DNA of 64,000 bases, from NCBI GenBank assembly GCA_964571135.1, contig CAZMZW010000003.1:1-64000 (forward strand), given 5' to 3'. Positions within the stretch are counted from its first letter, which is position 1. Each line of letters opens with the position of its first letter. This DNA comes from CAZMZW01 sp964571135 (GTDB taxonomy: Bacteria > Chloroflexota > Anaerolineae > Anaerolineales > Anaerolineaceae). Below, piece by piece: positions 1-8,426 of this stretch. A program made the position numbers and the translations under genes. The notes below the pieces were generated by a model. It made no database searches, was not told the DNA's origin, and was given only the letters and a program-made list of their open reading frames with translations.

Positions 1-83
1 TTCATCCTGATTTTATTTTTGCTCTTGACATTTAAGACGGTATCTTCGTGATCGGCATAAACCGCCTCGCTAAGTGTTCGTCA

Positions 84-938
84 CTATGCTTGCTTCAGTT
101 CGTACTCCAGTCTTCCAAAAAGGGCATGGTGGTCGCAGCCTTCACCCCCATCCAGTCTTTCAGTGCTGGGTGTGACGCCGAGGGAATCTAGCGAACCCGA
201 GGCAAAATTGCTGGCAGCCAGGTCGATGGTGCGGCTGAGGAAGGGGAAAATGCTGGTCAGTTCGGGCAGACCGTCCCCGCCCTTGCGGTTATGAAAACGG
301 ATCTCACGTCCATCCCAGCCGCGGGCAATGAGTTCTTTAAACACCTGAACACTACGGTCGTCCTGCCGCCAGGGGTCCAGGTTGAAATCACCGGCAATCA
401 GGATATTGCGGTCATGCAGTAATGCCCCTTTGTGTTTATTGGGGTTACCAACGAACATATTGAAAAGCGTATTGACCCGGCATTCCACATTGGTGCTGTG
501 CAGGTGGAAACAGCCCAAGTCAAAGGTGAAGCCGTCCTTCAATTGAATGGTTGCCGCCTGCGAGGAAAAGTCCAGGTCACAGGTATTCCCCTGCCGCTCA
601 GTTTTTTTGTTGCGCAAATAATGTCCGGGTTTGCAGCCCAGGATTTGCCCGGCGCTTACCCGCACTGCAATGCCATCGAACTGGGAGCGTTTATCGGTGA
701 GGATGGAGTAGTCCTTTCCCAGCATTCGGCGGATCTGCGGTTGTTCGGGATCCTTGCCGGCATATTCCAGGTGCCCGATGCTTTCCACATACACCACGAT
801 ATCCGGCTGAAGCTTGCGAATGCGGCGCGTGATGCGCCTTTCCACGTTACGGGAAGCCAGTTTGTTCCTGTTCTTCTCATCGAAATATTTGATCTCGGCA
901 TTACCGAAGTTGACGCATAGAATTGAAAAGGAGGGCAT
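84..938 (-). CDS. Endonuclease/exonuclease/phosphatase (EEP) family protein
   Basis: A 284-residue protein of the EEP (DNase I-like) fold, a family of Mg-dependent phosphodiesterases that includes nucleases and phospholipid or nucleotide phosphatases. Visible family landmarks are Asn10 in VNFGN, Glu52 in VES, His145/His147 in HLHS, the GDFNLDP motif at 183-189 and the terminal CDHHALFG motif at 268-275 with Asp269-His270. The full set of expected catalytic positions is present, so it should be active; the substrate cannot be told from sequence. No signal peptide or membrane segment is visible, so it is probably cytoplasmic. It starts 25 bases after the stop of the methyltransferase/MTHFR gene on the same strand, so it is probably the last gene of the SAM-riboswitch operon, which is an odd partner for methionine synthesis. 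Confidence 0.8.
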   Translation of the reverse strand: MPSFSILCVNFGNAEIKYFDEKNRNKLASRNVERRITRRIRKLQPDIVVYVESIGHLEYAGKDPEQPQIRRMLGKDYSILTDKRSQFDGIAVRVSAGQILGCKPGHYLRNKKTERQGNTCDLDFSSQAATIQLKDGFTFDLGCFHLHSTNVECRVNTLFNMFVGNPNKHKGALLHDRNILIAGDFNLDPWRQDDRSVQVFKELIARGWDGREIRFHNRKGGDGLPELTSIFPFLSRTIDLAASNFASGSLDSLGVTPSTERLDGGEGCDHHALFGRLEYELKQA

Positions 939-963
939 TGGCTTGATGATCTCTTTGAGATTA

Positions 964-2835
964 TTACGTTTTTTCTAACTTGCTGGTTTCGATGATTTTG
1001 GCTGCGTGATCGAAACGGTTGAACGCCGGCATCAGGTAAACACCCTGCGCGTATTCTTTCACCTGCCCGATCAGCTTCACGGCCAGGTCGATGCCCGCGC
1101 ACGCACTCTTTTCTCCGGCCTTTTCCATTTGTTGATGGATCTGCTCCGGGATCTCGATCCCGGGCACTTCATGCTGCAGAAAGGCGGCATGCCGGGCGGA
1201 GGCCAGCGGCAGGATGCCTACCAGGATGGGCACCGGGAACTTGCCAAAGCGATCCTCATAGGTCCTGAGGAAGTGCTCCAATGGCTGAGCTTTGTAAATG
1301 GTTTGGGTGAGGACGAAATCCGCCCCGGCTTTTAACTTGCGCCTTAGCACTTCCAGCTCGCGTTCCATGTCCGGCGGGAGCAGGTTGAGCGCACAGCCCA
1401 CAAAAAAGCTGGTGGGCTGGCCGATGTCCGTCCCTGCATGATCCACCCCGGCGTTGAAACCCTGCTTGATGAGCTTGATCAGGCCGGATGGCGCCAGGTC
1501 GTAATTATCCATAGCTTCCGGGTAATCCCCGATTGCGGTCGGGTCGCCCATGATGACGAAAATGTTACGCACTTCAAGGGCATGGGCTGCCAACAGGTCA
1601 CCCTGAACGCGCAATAAATTGCGCCCCCGGGTGGGGAAGTGCAGGACAGTCTCGATTTTTACCTGGCGCTGGATGAGGCTGCAGACTGCCCAAGGGCTCA
1701 TGCGCATGCGCGCCATCGGGCTGTCGGCTACGTCGATCACATCTGCACCTGCTTCTGCCAGCAGGCTCGCGCCGGCCAGGATCTTGTGGGCGGAAAGTCC
1801 ACGAGGTGGGTCCATTTCTACAGCAAAAACAAACTTACCCTGAGATAGTTTTTTGGCGAATTGGGTGGGCTCTTCGGCTTTGTCTTTGGCTTCTTCGGAT
1901 TCTTGAACCGGCAGTGGGATGCATTCCACGCTGATCTCACTTCCTCGGGTATGGATGGCTTTGCGCATGGCTTCGATGTGGGCTGGGGTGGTTCCGCAGC
2001 AGCCGCCGATGATCTTTGCACCGCACTGCCAGAAGGAAACGGCATAATCGCCAAAATACTCCGGTGAGGCGGGATAGAAAACGCGCCCGGAGACCTGCTC
2101 CGGCCAGCCGGCGTTGGGTTTGACCCAGTACTGCCCCTGGGGCAGCACCTCGCGCATTTCCTTGAGGATGCGGATGAGCTGGTTGGGACCACCGGAACAA
2201 TTGATCCCAATCACATCCGCGCCATAGGAATGGAGGGCTTTAACCACCTTGCCGGGATTATCGCCCAGCAGGGTGCGGTCATCGCGGGTAAAGGTCATTG
2301 ATGCGATGATAGGGATATCGTCGGAAATTTCCCGCGCGGCTGAAATGGCTTCGCGGATCTCGTAGAGATCGGTCTGCGTTTCAATCACCAGCAGGTCAGC
2401 ACCGGCTTTGACCAGCACATCGATTTGTTCGTGATAGGCACAACGGGCTTCTTCGGGTTCCACCCGTCCAAAGGGCGCCAGGCGGATTCCCAGCGGGCCA
2501 ATATCAGCACCGATCAATACATTTTTCAAGGACGCAGCGACCACATTTTTCGCCAATTCAATGCCGGCAGCATTTATTTCAGTTAATTGGTTTTCATGTC
2601 CATGGCGCGCCAGTTTGAAGCGGTTGGCGCCAAAAGTATTGGAGAGGATGATCTGTGCCCCGGCAACGATGTAATCGCGGTGGATCCCGCCAACCAGGCC
2701 GGGGTTGGTCAGGTTGAGCAGGTCAAAGCACTCTTCAAACCCGATCCCGCGTTCATGCAATAAAGTACCCATCGCTCCATCGGCCAGGATGGGCTGGGGG
2801 ATATTCATCAGTTCGAGGAAATCACTTCTTTTCAT
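964..2835 (-). CDS. Bifunctional homocysteine S-methyltransferase / 5,10-methylenetetrahydrofolate reductase
   Basis: A 623-residue fusion of the YitJ type. Residues 1-295 form a homocysteine-binding barrel: DGAMGT at 19-24 and the Zn-ligand cysteines Cys213 (INCSG) and Cys279-Cys280 (GGCCGT). Residues from about 335 form the flavin-dependent MTHFR barrel, starting at FVFAVEMDPP, which reduces methylene-THF to methyl-THF. A charged linker (about 305-330) separates them. The MTHFR half would supply the methyl donor used by MetH, the gene 21 bases upstream on the same strand. The Hcy half may transfer methyl groups to homocysteine from another donor such as S-methylmethionine; that donor is inference. 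The Shine-Dalgarno sequence before the ATG at 2835 is weak. Both genes should be controlled by the SAM riboswitch at 6392-6501. Confidence 0.92.
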   Translation of the reverse strand: MKRSDFLELMNIPQPILADGAMGTLLHERGIGFEECFDLLNLTNPGLVGGIHRDYIVAGAQIILSNTFGANRFKLARHGHENQLTEINAAGIELAKNVVAASLKNVLIGADIGPLGIRLAPFGRVEPEEARCAYHEQIDVLVKAGADLLVIETQTDLYEIREAISAAREISDDIPIIASMTFTRDDRTLLGDNPGKVVKALHSYGADVIGINCSGGPNQLIRILKEMREVLPQGQYWVKPNAGWPEQVSGRVFYPASPEYFGDYAVSFWQCGAKIIGGCCGTTPAHIEAMRKAIHTRGSEISVECIPLPVQESEEAKDKAEEPTQFAKKLSQGKFVFAVEMDPPRGLSAHKILAGASLLAEAGADVIDVADSPMARMRMSPWAVCSLIQRQVKIETVLHFPTRGRNLLRVQGDLLAAHALEVRNIFVIMGDPTAIGDYPEAMDNYDLAPSGLIKLIKQGFNAGVDHAGTDIGQPTSFFVGCALNLLPPDMERELEVLRRKLKAGADFVLTQTIYKAQPLEHFLRTYEDRFGKFPVPILVGILPLASARHAAFLQHEVPGIEIPEQIHQQMEKAGEKSACAGIDLAVKLIGQVKEYAQGVYLMPAFNRFDHAAKIIETSKLEKT

Positions 2836-2856
2836 AAGGTTTTCTTTTCTACTAGT

Positions 2857-5800
2857 TTAACGCATGCTCAAATAGGCTGCCTGGGGGTGATGCACAATGA
2901 TGGCTGCGGTGGAAAGTTCCGGAACCATTTGAAAACCGGAGGTGAGGGTCATGCCCAGTTCTTTATAGGCAGGCAGGAATTCAAACAGGGTGGCATGCTG
3001 GCTCAGGTCCGGCAGGGCGGGAAAGCCCCAGGAAAAGCGCTTGCCCTGTTTTTGGGACAGTCCCAGTTCCTTGCGGATGGCTGCATGGGAATATTCCGCC
3101 AGGGCTTCTGTGAGAGAAACCGCAAGACCGTGAGAAAAATAGGCCTCGCCCAGGTCAGAAACTTCATATAAGTGGTTAATAAATTCCAATGCTCGTTTGC
3201 CCACGGTCACCACTTGAAAAGAAGCCACGTCCATCATGTCGCTGTCTGCGGCAGCAAAGTAATCCGCCAGGCATAGACCGTCCTCACCGGCTTGCCGCGG
3301 AAAAACAAAACGGGCGATCTCTCGGGGGGTGGGTTTCTTTTCAGTGCCCGCATCATAAATGATCAGGGAATTCTCCGAGGATTGGGCTGGCCAATACCCA
3401 TACAGAACCTTCAGATCAAGCCAGTGCGAGGTTTTCAGATCCTCGGTCATTTTTGCATAACGCAGGTCAAAGATATTGCTGAACTTTTCCCATTTTTCGC
3501 CGCGGGCATTTTTTGCCCCCCAGGACAAACGATACAGGGATTTTTTATTGACATAAGGCAGCACATCCTCCAAAAATGGCAGGTTCAATTTTGAACCCCA
3601 GAACGGCGGATTCGGAATATTCGCTGGAACAATATTTTGAGAGGAGATGACTTTAACAAGGGCTTCCCCATTATTGGAATGAGGCAAACCCTGGTTTTTT
3701 ATAGGACTATTACGCACTCTGTCCAGGTTATTTTTTTGAGCTATTTTTTCCAATATTTGCAACGCATCAAAGGCATCCTTACAGTAATGCACCCCACCCG
3801 GATATGGCCTGCCATCCGTCCCGATAGCGATACGCGCGGCAAATTCCGGATTGATGGCGGCACCACCGATCAATACCGGGATGGAACAATTCTTGCGTTG
3901 CAGTTCACGGGTGATCAACGCCATTTGTTCGCTGGTGTTTACCAGCAGGGCGCTCAGCCCGATGGCATCGGCTTTCTCCTCGATGGCGGTCTGGATGATG
4001 CGCTCAGCCGGTACCTGCTTGCCCAGGTCGAGCACTTCATAGCCATTATTGGAAAGAATGGTTTTCACCAAATTCTTGCCAATATCGTGCACATCACCGT
4101 AAACCGTGGCCAATACCACGCGGCCTTTACACGCAGCCTGTCCGTGCTCAAGATATTGTTCCAGATGGTCAACCGCAATTTTCATCACTTCAGCGGATTG
4201 CAGCACGAAAGGCAGGATGAGCTCCCCGCTACCAAATCTATCTCCAACCACCTGCATGGCAGGCAGGAGAATTTGATTGAGAATATGTAGAGCACTCTCG
4301 TTCCTTGTTGCGGGGGAATTCGGGATGATAAGCTGGTCAATTTCTTCCTTCAGCCCCAGTTTCACGCGGTTGAGAATGTGCCAGGCGATCTTTTTGGCAG
4401 GCGGCAGGTGCTCTTCCACCTCGATGGTTTGTTTTAGCCCTGGTTGAACCTTTTTACTTTCGAAGCGGGCGATGAAGCCTGCCAACGCCAAGGGATTGCG
4501 ATTGAAGATCAGGTCTTCGGCCAGTTTTTTTTCTTCGGGTGGAATTTCGGGGTAGGGTTGGATCTGGGCAGGATTAAGAATAGCCAGGTCCAATCCAAAC
4601 TGCAGGGCATGATAAAGAAATACGCTATTCAATACCCCGCGGGCTTCTTTGGCCAAACCGAAGGAGATATTGCTCACTCCCAGGGAAGTGAAAACCCCCG
4701 GCAGTTCATTCTTAATCAGGCGGATGGCTTTGAGCGTTTCCACAGCGGCATCGGCGGAATCAGGATCTCCGGAAGCCAAGGTAAAGGTGAGGGTATCAAA
4801 GACAAGGTCACCGGGTTGCAAATGGTACTGGTCGATCGCGATTTGATGGATTCGCCGGGCGATCTCCAACTTGCGTTCAGCGGTCTTGGCCATACCCTTT
4901 TCATCGATGGTCAGGCAGATCACGGCGGCATTGAATTGGCGGGCAAGGCTAAATATCCGTGCGGCTTTCTCTTCTCCTCCTTCCAGGTTGGTGGAGTTGA
5001 TCAGGCAGCGTCCGGCCGCGTTTTTAAGGGCAGCTTCGATCACGCCCGCATCGGTACTGTCAATGACGAGGGGGGCATCAATGGCGGCTGAGAGCAGCTT
5101 TACCAGGTGCTGCATGGTCTGCGCTTCATTGCCTTTTTCGGTCAATGCAGTGCATAAGTCCAGCGCATGGGCTCCGTTTTCCAATTGCCGACGGGCGATT
5201 GCCAGTGTATTATCCCAATCCTGGACAAGCACCAATTGTTTAAATTCTTTACTGCCCTGTGTGTTCAACCTCTCACCGATGATCAGCGGAGCAGGTTCCT
5301 GTTTCATTGCCAGAGCGTGGATGGTAGAAGAAAGGGATGGGGTGTTTTGTGAATCGTGTTTTGGCGCCGGACGAGTGCCAAGTTTTTGTACAAGCAGCTG
5401 CAAATGTTCCGATGTGGTTCCGCAGCAGCCGCCGACGATGTTGACTTTATATTTCTCCACAAATTCGATCAATTGGTCGGCAAATTCCTGCGGTTGGAGT
5501 GGGTAAACTGCCTCACCTTCCCGGTTGAGCGGCAAACCGGCATTTGGCAGGCAGGAGATCGGCAAATGGGATTCCTTTCCGAGGATTGAAATAGATTCGC
5601 ACATATGCTCTGGTCCGGTAGAGCAGTTGATCCCAATCACATCGATTGGCATGCCTCCCAGGATTGCCAGCACTGCTCTGATATCGGTACCCAGCAGCAT
5701 GCGTCCATTAACATCCAGGGTCACCTGGGCTTGAATGGGCAGGCTGGTATTGATGCTGCGGATACCCAGAATGGCGGCTTTCATCTCCAGGATGTCCTGG

Positions 5801-6315
5801 GAGGTCTCCAGGATGAAAAGGTCAATGCCGCCTTCCAGCAAACCTTGCGCCTGCTGGCGGTAGACATCCAAGATTTCATCAAAACTGAATTTGCATAAGG
5901 CAGGATCATTGTAAGACAGGAGCTGACCGGTGGGTCCCAGTGAGCCAGCCACAAAGCGGGGATGATCCGGCGTGCTGTATTCATTTGCCAGATGACGGGC
6001 AAGCAGCGCTGCTGAGTGATTGATCTCTGCCGTCTGGTCGGCGATCCCATATTCTGCCAGGGTAATACGATTGGCGCGGAAAGTATTGGTCACAATTACG
6101 TCAACTCCCACTTCCAGGAAGGAACGATGAACTTTTTCAACTGATCCAGGCGAGGTCAGCACCAGGCAGTCATTACAGCCACACAGCTTTTCTCCTCCAA
6201 AATGGGCAGCATTGAGCCCCATTCTGGCCAGGTTGGTACCCATGGCTCCATTAAAAACCAACACTCTCTTATTAAGGGCTTCCAGGTATGAGGATTTACG
6301 GTTTATGTCTTTCAT
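2857..6315 (-). CDS. metH: Cobalamin-dependent methionine synthase
   Basis: 1152 residues in the classic four-module MetH order. The homocysteine domain is residues 1-310, with Zn ligands Cys231 and Cys297-Cys298 (GGCCGT). The methyl-THF pterin domain is about 340-600 (LIIGERLNTQGSKEF). The B12 cap and B12-binding domains are about 635-880, with the cobalt-ligating His743 in DVHDIGKN. The AdoMet reactivation domain is about 900-1152, with the GFPALPD segment near the end. It methylates homocysteine to methionine using methyl-THF and methylcobalamin in the cytoplasm. Length and domains are complete. It is the first gene after the SAM-I riboswitch and terminator. There is no recognisable Shine-Dalgarno sequence in the very A/U-rich stretch before the ATG at 6315. 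Confidence 0.97.
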   Translation of the reverse strand: MKDINRKSSYLEALNKRVLVFNGAMGTNLARMGLNAAHFGGEKLCGCNDCLVLTSPGSVEKVHRSFLEVGVDVIVTNTFRANRITLAEYGIADQTAEINHSAALLARHLANEYSTPDHPRFVAGSLGPTGQLLSYNDPALCKFSFDEILDVYRQQAQGLLEGGIDLFILETSQDILEMKAAILGIRSINTSLPIQAQVTLDVNGRMLLGTDIRAVLAILGGMPIDVIGINCSTGPEHMCESISILGKESHLPISCLPNAGLPLNREGEAVYPLQPQEFADQLIEFVEKYKVNIVGGCCGTTSEHLQLLVQKLGTRPAPKHDSQNTPSLSSTIHALAMKQEPAPLIIGERLNTQGSKEFKQLVLVQDWDNTLAIARRQLENGAHALDLCTALTEKGNEAQTMQHLVKLLSAAIDAPLVIDSTDAGVIEAALKNAAGRCLINSTNLEGGEEKAARIFSLARQFNAAVICLTIDEKGMAKTAERKLEIARRIHQIAIDQYHLQPGDLVFDTLTFTLASGDPDSADAAVETLKAIRLIKNELPGVFTSLGVSNISFGLAKEARGVLNSVFLYHALQFGLDLAILNPAQIQPYPEIPPEEKKLAEDLIFNRNPLALAGFIARFESKKVQPGLKQTIEVEEHLPPAKKIAWHILNRVKLGLKEEIDQLIIPNSPATRNESALHILNQILLPAMQVVGDRFGSGELILPFVLQSAEVMKIAVDHLEQYLEHGQAACKGRVVLATVYGDVHDIGKNLVKTILSNNGYEVLDLGKQVPAERIIQTAIEEKADAIGLSALLVNTSEQMALITRELQRKNCSIPVLIGGAAINPEFAARIAIGTDGRPYPGGVHYCKDAFDALQILEKIAQKNNLDRVRNSPIKNQGLPHSNNGEALVKVISSQNIVPANIPNPPFWGSKLNLPFLEDVLPYVNKKSLYRLSWGAKNARGEKWEKFSNIFDLRYAKMTEDLKTSHWLDLKVLYGYWPAQSSENSLIIYDAGTEKKPTPREIARFVFPRQAGEDGLCLADYFAAADSDMMDVASFQVVTVGKRALEFINHLYEVSDLGEAYFSHGLAVSLTEALAEYSHAAIRKELGLSQKQGKRFSWGFPALPDLSQHATLFEFLPAYKELGMTLTSGFQMVPELSTAAIIVHHPQAAYLSMR

Positions 6316-6348
6316 TTTTTATTGATAATATTTTTTTGTATCTTGTGC

Positions 6349-6375
6349 AAAAAAAAGCCTCTCTGGATGGAGAGG
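6349..6375 (-). terminator. Riboswitch-controlled intrinsic terminator upstream of metH
   Basis: Read on the minus strand, CCTCTC and GAGAGG pair around a short CATCCA loop, followed by C and a run of eight T. It lies 16 bases downstream of the SAM aptamer and 33 bases before the metH start. Its arm plus loop CATCCAGAGAGG repeats, base for base, part of the aptamer's 5' edge. The aptamer's 3' P1 strand (GATGAGG) can therefore pair either with the aptamer or, imperfectly, with the CCTCTCCATC arm of the terminator, which is the expected antiterminator switch. Confidence 0.88.
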
Positions 6376-6391
6376 TTAGGCTTGCAATTCA

Positions 6392-6501
6392 CCTCATCTT
6401 CCAGAATTACCGCTTGTGCGGTTTCTGCCGGATTTGGCACCAGCGTTTTCGTGCGGTTGCCGAGGTTTCTCAGGGCCGGTCCCTCCACCTCTCTGGATGA
6501 G
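6392..6501 (-). promoter_or_regulatory. SAM-I (S-box) riboswitch aptamer
   Basis: On the minus strand the RNA begins CTCATCCAGAGAGGTGGAGG and continues with the conserved GGACCGGCCC, GAAACCTCGGCAACC, GGTGCCAAATCC and GGAAGATGAGG blocks in S-box order. P1 is formed by CTCATC at the 5' edge and GATGAG at the 3' edge. The G-rich and CGGCAACC blocks are the most diagnostic. High S-adenosylmethionine would stabilise P1 and release the terminator at 6349-6375, turning off metH, the methyltransferase/MTHFR fusion and probably the EEP gene. The identification rests on known consensus blocks read by eye. Confidence 0.95.
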
Positions 6502-6632
6502 AATTGTTCAATTGATATTACCATAAGGCTTTACGCTGGTCAAATCGGAGCAAAAAAGGGGAAATTTTGACTTTTAGCTTCGTTTATGCTATTGTTAACC
6601 GTTGAATTTAAAAAGAAGAGGTAAATGAATTA

Positions 6633-7496
6633 ATGCTGCGTGAAAGAATTGCGGATAATGTGTACTGGTTTCAAAGTGAAGTCTATGCCCAGGTGACAGC
6701 CGGGGTTGTCATTGGTACTTCGTGGGCAGTGGTCATTGATACTCTGGCAATGCCGGAAGAAACCCTGGCCATGCGTTCTTTCATCGAAGATACATTGCAG
6801 ATGCCGGTGCGCTATGTCATTAATACGCTGTACCATGCGGACCATACCTGGGGGAATTGTTTTTTTCCCGGCGCGACTGTGATCGGCCATTCGCTCTGCC
6901 GAAAATTCATGGCCGAACGTAACGAAAGCGCATTGCAGGAAATAAAAGCGCAGGATGCCTCGTACAGCCGGTCAAAAATCGTTCTGCCCAGTCTGACATT
7001 TGAATTCGGTACTTTATCCCTGCAGGTGGGGAAAAAACATCTTAAGATTTTTACGACACCCGGCAATAGCCCGGATGGGATCTCGGTGTTGGTACGCGAG
7101 GACCGCATTCTCTTTGCCGGGGATGCTTATATGCCGCTGCCTTATATCGTAGAAGGCGACGTGGATGTCCTTGCAGACACCATTAAAACTATCGGAAAGA
7201 TGAGCCTTGAGAATATTGTCCAGGGGCATGGTGAGATCATCCTGCGCGGAGAGATCGAGCAGGCCACCCGCAGTAATCTCAACTATATCGCCAATCTGAA
7301 AAAAGTGATTAAGACAGCGATAAGGATCAAGGACCCAACAAAGAAGTTAGTCGAAGCCACTGTAGAATCTTGTGGTAAAAGCCGGGTTTTGCTGGGTGGT
7401 CAGGTGGATGTGCTGCATCGGCGCAATTTGATTGCGTTATACCGCAAGGAGTCTGGACAGAATAGTGCCCAATTGGCGATCAGGTTTAATGATTAG
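6633..7496 (+). CDS. Metallo-beta-lactamase-fold hydrolase with an altered metal site
   Basis: A 287-residue protein of the MBL superfamily. Recognisable parts are the NTLYHADHTWGN motif (64-75), an internal His in VIGHSLC, GDAYMP with the bridging Asp and a C-terminal GHGEII. In the usual THxHxDH motif the first metal-ligand His is replaced by Leu66; His68, Asp70 and His71 remain. The codon is a clear CTG. Zn1 would be undercoordinated, so activity or metal use may differ from relatives. A good Shine-Dalgarno sequence (AAGAAGAGGT) precedes the ATG. The gene ends convergently with the next one, and the two stop codons overlap at 7493-7496. Substrate unknown. Confidence 0.8.
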   Translation: MLRERIADNVYWFQSEVYAQVTAGVVIGTSWAVVIDTLAMPEETLAMRSFIEDTLQMPVRYVINTLYHADHTWGNCFFPGATVIGHSLCRKFMAERNESALQEIKAQDASYSRSKIVLPSLTFEFGTLSLQVGKKHLKIFTTPGNSPDGISVLVREDRILFAGDAYMPLPYIVEGDVDVLADTIKTIGKMSLENIVQGHGEIILRGEIEQATRSNLNYIANLKKVIKTAIRIKDPTKKLVEATVESCGKSRVLLGGQVDVLHRRNLIALYRKESGQNSAQLAIRFND

Positions 7497-8305
7497 CCGA
7501 TAAAAAAAGCTAAAACCAAAAATAAACCAAGGACAAGGAGAGGACCAGCAAGTTTCGTTCCTATGGGTTCATCAGATTGATGTTGAGTAGCATATTCCAC
7601 TAATGCATAAACGATCCCCATAAGTATCAACCCATAACGGATAGGTGCAATGGGCCAGTAGTAAAGACCCATAGCAATTTGAGCGATTACTAAAGTGATC
7701 GCACCTGCCCACTCGAAATTCCATTTTTCATGCATTCGTAAATGAAAAAGGCGCAGACAGAGAAGGGAGCAAACCGGTACCAGGGTAAAGAGAAGCAGAT
7801 AAAGGCGCAATCCGGCGGCACGGATTGAAATCGTCAGAGTGAGGAACAAGCCAAAACTAACAGCGGTGAGCACCATCAGTGCGGGTGCATGGCGTGTATC
7901 TTTGACATCAATCGAAACATACTCAGCCAACAGAACTCCCAGCAGGAGCAGGGTGCCCAATCCAAAAACAGCCCACCATTGAAGGCTGACTTTTAAGAGT
8001 CCAAGAGGAATGCCAATTACCCAGGCGGTGAGAGCTGGTAAAAGGTAATGCGGGTAAATTGGTTTTTTTGCCAGGTGGGGATGGTCGCGGATCAGCCAAT
8101 CTGTTCCTGCCGCGGATAAACAGGCTGCCATGAGGGAGATCACAAAAGTGAAATCCATGCGAAAAGCAATCAACACACCAAAAAGTGTAAAAGAAAGATC
8201 GCGGGAAGGGGATTGAATGATCGGTAAAAGGGCATAGGCCAGCAGGATCATAGACGCGACCACACTCAGGCGGTTAAATTGTGGAAGAAAACGATGCTCA
8301 TCCAT
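7493..8305 (-). CDS. Polytopic membrane protein of unknown function
   Basis: 270 residues with about eight hydrophobic segments spread along the whole length, starting at LSVVASMILLAYALLPI and ending in LLVLGLFLVLAFFIG. There is no signal peptide, catalytic motif or family that I recognise. The ATG at 8305 follows GGAGAT. The gene is convergent with the MBL-fold gene and divergent from the membrane protein at 8427, so it is probably transcribed alone. It is likely an inner-membrane protein; no function is proposed. Confidence 0.65.
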   Translation of the reverse strand: MDEHRFLPQFNRLSVVASMILLAYALLPIIQSPSRDLSFTLFGVLIAFRMDFTFVISLMAACLSAAGTDWLIRDHPHLAKKPIYPHYLLPALTAWVIGIPLGLLKVSLQWWAVFGLGTLLLLGVLLAEYVSIDVKDTRHAPALMVLTAVSFGLFLTLTISIRAAGLRLYLLLFTLVPVCSLLCLRLFHLRMHEKWNFEWAGAITLVIAQIAMGLYYWPIAPIRYGLILMGIVYALVEYATQHQSDEPIGTKLAGPLLVLGLFLVLAFFIG

Positions 8306-8407
8306 ATCTCCATTTTACCCTGTCGCGGTGACCATTGGTTAAATCGCAAATGTTATTCAAATTTGATAATTATAAAAGAATGAAAAACAGGATTGGTCTG
8401 AGGGCTA

Positions 8408-8416
8408 TGGTAAAAT
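8408..8416 (+). promoter_or_regulatory. Extended -10 box TGGTAAAAT
   Basis: TGG followed by TAAAAT (8411-8416), an extended -10 pattern, with no clear -35. The ATG of the next gene is only 10 bases after the box, so the predicted transcript would have almost no leader. The same nine-base motif recurs before the genes at 47065 and 57330. Confidence 0.5.
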
Positions 8417-8426
8417 TAAAAGTTGT

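Noticed and set aside
432..920. 162-codon plus-strand frame opposite the EEP gene
   Set aside because: The minus frame carries the complete catalytic motif set; the plus frame is its shadow.
3637..4290. Long plus-strand open frames opposite metH, such as this one and those at 4444-5091 and 4871-5506
   Set aside because: They lie entirely antisense to conserved MetH domains, have no ribosome sites and no recognisable protein pattern.
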